A DNA stretch of 33,087 nt, taken from positions 1 to 33,087 of the forward strand of contig NZ_NRSK01000027.1 in the NCBI RefSeq assembly GCF_016584115.1, in the 5' to 3' direction. This document shows, piece after piece, positions 16,075 to 22,026 of the stretch. The stretch is from Ectothiorhodospira mobilis (GTDB taxonomy: Bacteria > Pseudomonadota > Gammaproteobacteria > Ectothiorhodospirales > Ectothiorhodospiraceae). Under the pieces are notes generated by a model that did no database searches, had not been told where the DNA came from, and saw nothing but the letters and a program-made list of their open reading frames with translations. The position numbers and the translations under genes were made by a program. Within the stretch, counting starts at the first letter, position 1, and every line of letters begins with the position of its first letter.

Positions 16075-17388
16075 CTAATCCAGCAGCAGGGCCGAAACCT
16101 CCTGGTGCAGGCGCTGCAGCTCCTCCCGGAGCGTGTTCGCCTTGGAGGTATTCTGGATGAAACCGGCATGGTTGATGTCATTGCGCAGCTGCGTGATGCG
16201 CTTATAGCAGGGCACCAGGACCTGCGGGATCCGCTCCCGGGCGGCCCGGGCCACCTCCGGATAGTCGGCCAGCTCCCCCTGCCATTCCGATTCCGGCCTG
16301 GGTTCCCTGCCGCCAAGCACATTTAATAGCTTGGAAAGCAATTCTCTACGTGTTTGCCTGGCGGTCGTCGGGCTGGCCACCTCCGCATCGATGCCGTCCA
16401 GCTCGGGGATGCGCCGGTCCAGCAGGGTGAGGATGCCCTCCCGTAACAGGGTGTAGCCCTGCTGGGTCTGGCCATGGCGGATGCACCAGCCCACCGCGTG
16501 CAGCAGGTTGTTCGGGGATTGGTCCTCCCACCGCGCCAGGTCCTCGGAAAGCCGTTTCAGCACCGGTTGCAGCGGTGGCAGGATATCCACCTGCACCCTC
16601 TGCAGGGGTTCCAGGATGCGCCGCCGGGCCTCGAATTCGGCCAATGCCTGCCCCCGCACCGTGTCGATGCCCTCTGCCAGTTCCGTGAGCCTTTTGGCGA
16701 TGCGCTCCAGGGTCTTAGCCGTTTCGTCCTTGCCCTGGGTTTCCCGGAGAACGGGCCGGATCTCCTGCTGGACCAGGTGGTTCAGATCGTCCGGCTGACC
16801 GGAGCGCAGGAAGCGGTCGATGCCCACGCTCCAGTCGAACAGACTGATGAAGGGGGTCATGTCCATGATGGGGGCATCCCGCGTCTCCAGGGGCATGGCC
16901 TCCACCTCCTTGGGATGGCCCAGGCGTTCGAAGGCCCCGTAGTACACCCCCTCCAGGCGGATCTTCTTGGTGACCTTCAGATACTGGATCAGCACGGTGA
17001 AAAGGAGGGGGAGAAAGCGGAACGAGTGGGTGATATCGAAGGTGATGGAATCCTCGCCGCCGATCGCATCGTTGAAGATCCGGAAGATCTCCCAGGCATC
17101 GTCCGTCCCACCCGGTTCGGGGATCGGGAGGGCCTCCACGCGCCCCGCCCAGCCATGGGCCTCCAGCTCATGGCGCAGGGCCTCCAGGTGCTTCTCCCGC
17201 GCCTGAGGCGTGCAGGCGATCAGGGCCCGGTCTTCGGGGCCAAAATCGGCGCAGTGGAGGTTCAGCAGGGCGGTCTGGATGAAACGCACGTTGTCCACCC
17301 GCCGCTTCCTGTCGCCCTCATCGGGCGCACAGTAGTTGCAGGAGACGTAGTTTCCGGTACCGAGAAAGGAGATGAACAGACGGGCCAT
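16075..17388 (-). CDS. Csx2/TM1812-family CARF-HEPN ribonuclease (type III CRISPR accessory)
   Basis: This 437-residue protein belongs to the Csx1/Csx2 superfamily. The N-terminal CARF domain has MARLFISFLGTGNY and DITHSFRFLP (D118-P127), the equivalent of the DxTHGxRxxP cyclic-oligoadenylate pocket. A helical middle follows. The C-terminal HEPN domain has the RNase motif as R402-N-D-I-N-H407. Such proteins are activated by cyclic oligoadenylate made by Cas10 and degrade RNA without sequence preference. I chose the ATG at 17388, since upstream residues in the same frame have no family match. The gene is divergent from cas2a, so the 386-base gap between them should hold both promoters. Confidence 0.92.
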   Translation of the reverse strand: MARLFISFLGTGNYVSCNYCAPDEGDRKRRVDNVRFIQTALLNLHCADFGPEDRALIACTPQAREKHLEALRHELEAHGWAGRVEALPIPEPGGTDDAWEIFRIFNDAIGGEDSITFDITHSFRFLPLLFTVLIQYLKVTKKIRLEGVYYGAFERLGHPKEVEAMPLETRDAPIMDMTPFISLFDWSVGIDRFLRSGQPDDLNHLVQQEIRPVLRETQGKDETAKTLERIAKRLTELAEGIDTVRGQALAEFEARRRILEPLQRVQVDILPPLQPVLKRLSEDLARWEDQSPNNLLHAVGWCIRHGQTQQGYTLLREGILTLLDRRIPELDGIDAEVASPTTARQTRRELLSKLLNVLGGREPRPESEWQGELADYPEVARAARERIPQVLVPCYKRITQLRNDINHAGFIQNTSKANTLREELQRLHQEVSALLLD

Positions 17389-17479
17389 GTCGGATTGTCC
17401 CTTGGATGATCGTGGATGAGGCAGGGCAGGGGGATGTCCACCGTTTCCGATATGGGGGCCGCGAAGCGGTGATGATCCC

Positions 17480-17510
17480 GCAAGCCTGCCACCTCCCGCA
17501 TCCCGGGGCG
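17480..17510 (+). repeat. GCAAGCCTGCC motif, copy 1
   Basis: GCAAGCCTGCC (17480-17490) followed by ATCCCGGGGCG (17500-17510). A second copy with the same two blocks is at 17638-17674 and single-block copies occur at 29929, 31177 and, changed, at 32274. All are intergenic within the cas locus. Confidence 0.55.
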
Positions 17511-17636
17511 AAGCCTGCGGCAGGCCAGCCCGGGAAGAGGGAGACAAGGCAAGCTAATGCACCTGCATCGAGAAACGCAACCAGTCGCGGGTCCCGGGGC
17601 CATCGGTCCGTCACCGGCCGGCGATGGATCGACGTG

Positions 17637-17674
17637 GCAAGCCTGCCTCATCCCTCCCCAGGATCCCGGGGCGC
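17637..17674 (+). repeat. GGCAAGCCTGCC motif, copy 2
   Basis: GGCAAGCCTGCC (17637-17648) followed after 15 bases by ATCCCGGGGCG. It forms an imperfect direct repeat with 17480-17510 upstream of cas2a. Confidence 0.55.
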
Positions 17675-17719
17675 TATTGTGCATCCCGTGGGGCGCGGCC
17701 CGTACCACGGGAAGGGCCA

Positions 17720-17762
17720 GGGACGCAGGGATGCGGCGTCCCCCCTTTTTTCTGAAAAGGAG
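17720..17762 (+). promoter_or_regulatory. Terminator-like hairpin with overlapping Shine-Dalgarno hairpin before cas2a
   Basis: GGGACGC (17720-17726) pairs with GCGTCCC (17736-17742), followed by CCC and six T (17746-17751), which is close to an intrinsic terminator. The same T tract lies in CCTTTT (17744-17749), which can pair with AAAAGG (17755-17760) and hide the AAGGAG ribosome binding site. Together these could act as an attenuator of the adaptation operon; function is inference. Confidence 0.5.
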
Positions 17763-17774
17763 ATGTCATGCAAG

Positions 17775-18059
17775 ATGACCACCCGATCCCTCTATCTGGC
17801 CGCCTATGACGTCTCCTCCCCCAGTCGCCTGCGGGCGGCCCTGGCCCTGGTGCGCGCCTATGCCACCGGCGGGCAGAAATCCGTCCACGAGGTCTTCCTG
17901 ACCGCGGCTGAGCGTCATGAGTTGTTGCACCACATGGCGCTGCTGCTGGATGAGCATGAGGATCGTTTCCTGTTGCTGCGTCTGGATGCCCGCGGACGGG
18001 TGCATACCCTGGGTCAGGGTGCCGAGCCCTGCGATCCGGATCTGTTCTACATGGGGTAA
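17775..18059 (+). CDS. cas2: CRISPR-associated endoribonuclease/adaptation protein Cas2 (first copy, Cas2a)
   Basis: A 94-residue Cas2 with the ferredoxin-like start SLYLAAYDVSSPSRLRAAL; the Asp in AYDV is the conserved Cas2 acidic residue. It continues YATGGQKSVHEVFLT, a form of the usual QxSVFE strand, and ends RVHTLGQG...DPDLFYMG. Cas2 dimers bridge two Cas1 dimers in the spacer-integration complex. AAGGAG (17757-17762) lies 12 bases before ATG 17775; an in-frame ATG at 17763 touches the AAGGAG and is unlikely. It is followed after 4 bases by cas1a. The C-terminal HTLGxG motif is shared with the second Cas2 of this operon. Confidence 0.88.
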   Translation: MTTRSLYLAAYDVSSPSRLRAALALVRAYATGGQKSVHEVFLTAAERHELLHHMALLLDEHEDRFLLLRLDARGRVHTLGQGAEPCDPDLFYMG

Positions 18060-18063
18060 TGGC

Positions 18064-19047
18064 ATGGGAACGCTACTGCTGGACCGCGCGGATCTGGAAC
18101 TGCGCATCGACGGTCAGGCACTGGCCCTTTATCAGGAGGGGATGCGTTCCAGCAACGTTCCCCTGAAACTGCTGGAACGGGTCATCATCCAGGGCCGCCA
18201 GACCCGCCTGGATGCGGAGGTGTTGACGCGCCTGGCCGAGGCGGGGGCCTCGGTGCTCCTCCTCAGTCCCCGGCAGTCCCGCCGTATTGCGCTGGTACTG
18301 GGTCCCCGGCACAACGAGGCAGCGGTACGCATCGCCCAAACGGGACGCTTGTCAGACGAGGCCTTCTGCAGCCGCTGGTCCCGGGATCTGGTGCACGCCA
18401 AGATATCCCGCCAGGTTCGCTTTCTGCAAAAGGCAAGGCGATCCCGTCCCGACGCCCGCAAGGCCCTCACCGATGGCATCCAAACCCTCTCGGATGGCCT
18501 GGAACGCCTCGAAAACGGATCCGAACCCGCGATCCCACAGCTACGGGGTATGGAAGGCGCTGCGGCCCGGGCCTATTTTTCCGCCCTGCGCAGCCTGTTC
18601 CCGCCATCGCTGGGGTTTTCCGGTCGCAACCGCCGTCCACCCCGGGATCCGGTGAACGCCTGCCTCTCACTGGCCTATACCCTGCTGCACTTTGATGCCG
18701 TGCGTGCCGCCCATATCGCCGGTCTGGATCCCCTGATCGGCTTCTACCACCGGCCCGCCATTGGACGCGAATCCCTCGCCAGCGATCTCGTGGAGCCCCT
18801 GCGGCCACTGGCGGATGAATGGGTATGGGGGCTGTTCCGCAAGGAGGTACTGACTGCGGATCATTTCAGCCTGCACGGCCAGGGTTGCCTGCTGGGAAAG
18901 GCCGGCCGCCGGCATTTCTATGCCCGGTGGGAAACCGCCGCACCGCTGCACCGCCGCTGGCTGCGACAGCGGTGCGCCCGGCTGGCGCGGACCCTGCGCA
19001 GCGAGGGGGCGCAATGGCTGGAAGACACGGACCTGGAGGAGGATTGA
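18064..19047 (+). CDS. cas1: CRISPR-associated endonuclease Cas1 (first copy, catalytic, Cas1a)
   Basis: The 327-residue protein has the Cas1 N-terminal beta domain (GTLLLDRADLELRI, NVPLKLLERVIIQGR, GASVLLLSP) and the helical catalytic domain. Active-site residues are present: E164 in RGMEGAAARAYF, H229 in GFYHRPAIGRESL, and D241 plus E244 in ASDLVEPLRP. The NACLSLAYTLLHFDAVRAAHIAGLDP stretch is typical. It should therefore integrate spacers with Cas2. The start is 4 bases after cas2a; cas1b starts 3 bases after its stop, so all adaptation genes are tightly linked. Confidence 0.96.
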   Translation: MGTLLLDRADLELRIDGQALALYQEGMRSSNVPLKLLERVIIQGRQTRLDAEVLTRLAEAGASVLLLSPRQSRRIALVLGPRHNEAAVRIAQTGRLSDEAFCSRWSRDLVHAKISRQVRFLQKARRSRPDARKALTDGIQTLSDGLERLENGSEPAIPQLRGMEGAAARAYFSALRSLFPPSLGFSGRNRRPPRDPVNACLSLAYTLLHFDAVRAAHIAGLDPLIGFYHRPAIGRESLASDLVEPLRPLADEWVWGLFRKEVLTADHFSLHGQGCLLGKAGRRHFYARWETAAPLHRRWLRQRCARLARTLRSEGAQWLEDTDLEED

Positions 19048-19050
19048 AGG

Positions 19051-19842
19051 ATGCAGACCCACCACGGCAGACAGAACCCCCAGAACGAGCCCGCGCGCAA
19101 GCCCCTGTATCTTCTGGGGGGCCCACGGGAGGTCACCGCCCGGGACACCAGTCTGGCGGTGCGCAATGGAGCGCATGTGACGAATCTGCCCCTGTCCCGG
19201 CTGGATCGCATCCTCTCCGGTCTCCAGGTCACCTGGACCGGAGAGGCCCTGCGGGCCTGTCTCGGATATGGCATCCCTGTCACCTGGATAGATGGCTCGG
19301 GTCATCCCCTGGGCACCCTGAGCCCGCCACCCGCCTGCGCCGGTCCAATGGCGGATGCGATCCAGCGTTATCTGGATCGTCCCGAGTGGACCGAATCGTA
19401 TATCCACTGGCTGAAGCACCGCCGTATGGATGTGCTGCAACACTGGCGCAACGCACTCAGCCGACGGGGACATCCCCCGCCGGCACGCATCCTGGAGAGC
19501 ATCAAACGGGATTTCGTCTATGCCGACCATATCCCCAATCATTTTCCCGACGAATCCCTCGGATGGTGTTATGCCGTGGTGGAAAACCGATTGAACCAGG
19601 AAGGAATGCAGTCCTATTATTGGGGCTTCGGGGGTGCCCCTCTGCCGCTGGCGGAGGATATCGCCCGCCTGCTCTGGGCCGAGCTGAACCTGCACTGCGG
19701 CACCCTGCCCAGGCAGGTGCAGTCCCTGGCCGAGGCCCTGGTGTTCTTTGAAAACTGGGTACAGAAAAATGCCGTCCGGGTCCACCATCATCTGGGGGAT
19801 CTGAAGCGACACATCCGCACCGAGGTGTCGGGATGTCGGTGA
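19051..19842 (+). CDS. Second Cas1-like protein, probably catalytically inactive (Cas1b)
   Basis: The 263-residue product is a Cas1 homologue: LYLLGGPREVTARDTSLAV, LPLSRLDRILSGLQVTWTGEALRACLGYGIPVTWIDGSGHPLG is a textbook Cas1 N-terminal domain. The C-terminal domain is recognisable (DESLGWCYAVVENRLNQEGMQSYYWGF, PLAEDIARLLWAEL) but degenerate. The position of the catalytic His is Trp (W191, twelve residues before D203), and no GxEG...YF motif with the catalytic Glu can be found; the protein is about 65 residues shorter than Cas1a. AGGAGG lies 8 bases upstream. Its end overlaps cas2b by 10 bases. It may serve as a structural or specificity partner in the integration complex. The frame is intact, so it is not simply decaying. 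Confidence 0.87.
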   Translation: MQTHHGRQNPQNEPARKPLYLLGGPREVTARDTSLAVRNGAHVTNLPLSRLDRILSGLQVTWTGEALRACLGYGIPVTWIDGSGHPLGTLSPPPACAGPMADAIQRYLDRPEWTESYIHWLKHRRMDVLQHWRNALSRRGHPPPARILESIKRDFVYADHIPNHFPDESLGWCYAVVENRLNQEGMQSYYWGFGGAPLPLAEDIARLLWAELNLHCGTLPRQVQSLAEALVFFENWVQKNAVRVHHHLGDLKRHIRTEVSGCR

Positions 19843-20165
19843 CGGCGCAGAAGGAGTGGATCATCTGCTACGACATCCGCGACCCCAAGCGCCTGACCCG
19901 GGTTCACCGCTTCCTCAAGGGACATGGCCAGCCGGTGCAATACTCGGTCTTCTACTACGAGGGCCATTCCGGCCAGCTGGGTCGGCTCCTGCAGGACCTG
20001 GAAGAACTCATCGACCCAAGGCGCGACGATGTCCGGGCCTATCCCATCCCCCGGCCCATGGAGGTCCATACCCTGGGCCGGGGCAGCCTTCCGGACGATG
20101 TGGAACTACACTCCGATAAGGCCCCCGGCCTGGCCCTTTTCCTGCAAGGACAGCGCAAGAAATGA
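19833..20165 (+). CDS. cas2: Second Cas2 protein (Cas2b)
   Basis: A 110-residue Cas2 of the classical type: WIICYDIRDPKRLTRVHRFLKGHGQPVQYSVFYYEG has the conserved Asp (YDIRD), the KRL helix and the QYSVF strand, and RRDDVRAYPIP follows. After this it has a C-terminal extension containing EVHTLGRGSLPDDVEL, which echoes the C-terminus of Cas2a. It is closer to standard Cas2 than Cas2a is. The start overlaps the cas1b stop by 10 bases, so Cas1b and Cas2b are probably made together. The CRISPR leader starts directly after its stop. Confidence 0.93.
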   Translation: MSVTAQKEWIICYDIRDPKRLTRVHRFLKGHGQPVQYSVFYYEGHSGQLGRLLQDLEELIDPRRDDVRAYPIPRPMEVHTLGRGSLPDDVELHSDKAPGLALFLQGQRKK

Positions 20166-20325
20166 AGACCAAAACAGCACATCCCACCGGCAGCAGGATA
20201 CCCCGTATCCCCCGTCCATCCGGATGGAATGGCCCACTCAAACCGAAGTTCCCTCAGCAGAAGCCGGAATTCTCCGGAAACCCAGTTGCAAGTCATTATT
20301 TCTGCAGCATTATCCGCATCGAGCG
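20166..20325 (+). promoter_or_regulatory. CRISPR leader with three inverted repeats
   Basis: These 160 bases between cas2b and the first repeat contain GGATAC-CCC-GTATCC (20196-20210), the perfect palindrome CCATCCGGATGG (20216-20227) and CCGGA-ATTC-TCCGG (20264-20277). At 20242-20271 a sequence starting ACCGAAG and continuing TTCCCT...AGAAG resembles a degenerate CRISPR repeat. The AT-rich end (20290-20315) is the most promoter-like part, but no clear -35/-10 pair is seen. Confidence 0.5.
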
Positions 20326-20502
20326 GACCGAAAGCCTTCCCTGAAGAAGAAGGGATTAAGACAACAGCAGCTCCCCCCGGTAAAACACGTCGTGGGGACC
20401 GAAAGCCTTCCCTGAAGAAGAAGGGATTAAGACGCCATGCGCGGTGCGATATGTGATGGCCATGAGACCGAAAGCCTTCCCTGAAGAAGAAGGGATTAAG
20501 AC
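20326..20502 (+). CRISPR. CRISPR array, three repeats and two spacers
   Basis: Three identical 37-base repeats lie at 20326-20362, 20397-20433 and 20466-20502. They begin GACCGAAAGCCTTCCC and end AAGGGATTAAGAC. Spacers are 34 bases (20363-20396) and 32 bases (20434-20465). The repeat can form a short stem (TCCCT with AGGGA). The last eight bases, ATTAAGAC, resemble the ATTGAAAS tag of type III crRNA, so transcription on the + strand, away from cas2b, is most likely. The identity of all three repeats argues against decay, while the small number of spacers suggests low acquisition or loss. Confidence 0.96.
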
Positions 20503-20524
20503 ACAGCGAAAGGAGCCCAAAACC

Positions 20525-21697
20525 GTGACCCGACTCCACATCCAGCTGGTGTCCAACCAACTGGCTGGCAATCTCATCCCCGCGCTTATGGAGCGACCCG
20601 AATACGCGGCCCTGATCGTCACACCGGATATGGCCGCGAAGGCTCGCCAGCTGCGCGAGCTGGAGGAGGAGGCCGGTATCGTAGTGCGGACCTTTGAGAA
20701 TGCCCCGGATGCCGACCTGCCGCGTCTGCACGAATTTGCACTGGATGTCCTCGATGGGCTGCCGGCGGTGGACGAGTTGGTCCTTAACCTCACCGGCGGT
20801 AACAAGCTCATGGCCCTGGGCTTTCTGGAGATACTTCGGGATACGGTGCATCGCCGCATCTATACCGACACGGCCCACGGTCGGCTGGAGCACCTGCCGG
20901 TGGGGTCGGAGCGGGCCGATCCGCCCACCCCCCTGGGGCATGTGCTGGATGTGCCCATCAGTCTGCGCGCCCAGGGCTTTCGCTATCGCAGCGCGGTCTC
21001 TGCCGGCGAGGACTGGTGGCGTGCGGCCGGTGAACGCAAGCAGGTGGCCAAGAAGCTGGCGGAGGTCGCGCGGGATCACGGCGATTTTCTGGGTGCGCTG
21101 AATCGCGTGGCCTCCCGGGCACTGGATCGGGAAGGCCGATTGGTGGCCCATGAACAGGCCTTTGATACGCCGCCCCGGGGGCGCTGGGCCCAGAATCTGC
21201 GCTGGCTCTGCGATGAGGGGCTACTGGACTGGGAGGAGGGGGCGGCTGCCGTAACCTTTCTGGACGAGGCGCACGCTCGCTTCCTCAATGGCGGCTGGCT
21301 GGAGGAGTACGTTTACCACCGGCTCCGGGACGAGGGAATCGACGATGTGGCGCTTGGGGTGGAGGGCACCTGGGACGGCACCGACGGGGCCCGCAATGAG
21401 CTGGATGTGGTGGCAGTCCATGCCAACCGCCTGCTGGTGGTGGAGTGCAAGACTGCGCGCCATGGCCGCGATGATGCCTTGGACGATCAGCAGCTGTACA
21501 AGCTGGACAGCATCGGCGACACACTGCGTGGTTTCTTCGGTTCCAGCTGGATGGTCAGTGCGCGTACGCCCACGCAGTCCATGGGTGAGCGCGCCCGTCA
21601 GCACCGGATCCGGCTCATCGGCCCCGACGAGTTGCCCCGGCTGCGCGCGATCGTGCGGGAGTGGAAGGCCTCAATGGAGGGGGCCGGCAGCGCCTGA
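20525..21697 (+). CDS. Can2/Card1-type CARF-PD-(D/E)XK nuclease activated by cyclic oligoadenylate
   Basis: The 390-residue protein has an N-terminal CARF domain (TRLHIQLVSNQLAGNLIPAL; LNLTGGNKLMALGF is the ligand-pocket motif), a middle winged-helix-like region, and a C-terminal PD-(D/E)XK nuclease with D294 (NELDVV) and E307-C-K309 (LLVVECKTA), as in the DUF1887 family of Can2 and Card1. Those enzymes cut DNA and/or RNA when bound to cyclic tetra-adenylate from Cas10. I chose GTG 20525, with AGGAG 9 bases upstream; an earlier ATG at 20444 would translate the third CRISPR repeat. It starts 22 bases after the array and is convergent with csx16. Confidence 0.92.
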   Translation: MTRLHIQLVSNQLAGNLIPALMERPEYAALIVTPDMAAKARQLRELEEEAGIVVRTFENAPDADLPRLHEFALDVLDGLPAVDELVLNLTGGNKLMALGFLEILRDTVHRRIYTDTAHGRLEHLPVGSERADPPTPLGHVLDVPISLRAQGFRYRSAVSAGEDWWRAAGERKQVAKKLAEVARDHGDFLGALNRVASRALDREGRLVAHEQAFDTPPRGRWAQNLRWLCDEGLLDWEEGAAAVTFLDEAHARFLNGGWLEEYVYHRLRDEGIDDVALGVEGTWDGTDGARNELDVVAVHANRLLVVECKTARHGRDDALDDQQLYKLDSIGDTLRGFFGSSWMVSARTPTQSMGERARQHRIRLIGPDELPRLRAIVREWKASMEGAGSA

Positions 21698-21725
21698 GCG
21701 CCCCGGCATCCGGCCAGGAGGTGTA

Positions 21726-22025
21726 TCAGTCGATGGGCTGGACATGGAAGGCCTGCACCCGGGCCCCCAGGGCTTCCAGGTCGTCGGCGGAGAGTTCCCG
21801 CCCCCGCAGGTGCGGGGGCAGGTCGATGGAGAGGTTGAGATAGCGGCCGCCCCGTTGGCAGACGCGGGCAGCCAGGTGCACGGGCAGGGTGCCGATGACC
21901 GTGTCGCCAGCCTGGATCCGTTCCACGTCCAGATGGTCGATCTGCTGATCCACCTGGATGCCGTGGCGGGCGGCCCATTCCATGGCGCCGGGATGGCGGC
22001 TGACGAAGTAGGTGCGCGGGGTCAT
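21726..22025 (-). CDS. csx16: CRISPR-associated protein Csx16 (putative ring nuclease)
   Basis: The 99-residue protein matches Csx16 (TIGR02620, VVA1548 family) along its length: TYFVSRHPGAMEWAARHG, DQQIDHLDVERIQAGDTVIGTLPVHLAARVC and GGRYLNLSIDLPPHLRGRELS. Members occur with type III systems and have been proposed, and reported, to degrade cyclic oligoadenylate, which would end the signal. The ATG comes one base after the cmr6 stop, making it the last gene of the Cmr operon. It converges on the CARF nuclease gene, with 28 bases between them. Confidence 0.88.
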   Translation of the reverse strand: MTPRTYFVSRHPGAMEWAARHGIQVDQQIDHLDVERIQAGDTVIGTLPVHLAARVCQRGGRYLNLSIDLPPHLRGRELSADDLEALGARVQAFHVQPID

Positions 22026-22026
22026 G

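Larger units (their letters stand above)
17389..17774. promoter_or_regulatory. Divergent promoter/leader region between csx2-like gene and cas2a
   Basis: No gene is seen here. It contains two imperfect copies of a longer motif (GCAAGCCTGCC followed after 9-14 bases by ATCCCGGGGCG) at 17480-17510 and 17638-17674. It ends in a terminator-like hairpin directly before the cas2a ribosome binding site. I could not identify a convincing -35/-10 pair on either strand. Confidence 0.5.

Noticed and set aside
19051-19842. Cas1b as a broken cas1 pseudogene
   Set aside because: The frame is intact with a good ribosome binding site and coupling to cas2b, and the N-terminal domain is well kept. Only active-site parts are lost, which suits a non-catalytic partner better than decay.
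20444-20524. ATG start at 20444 for the CARF nuclease
   Set aside because: It would translate the third CRISPR repeat and part of spacer 2. GTG 20525 has AGGAG at the right distance and begins exactly where CARF similarity begins.
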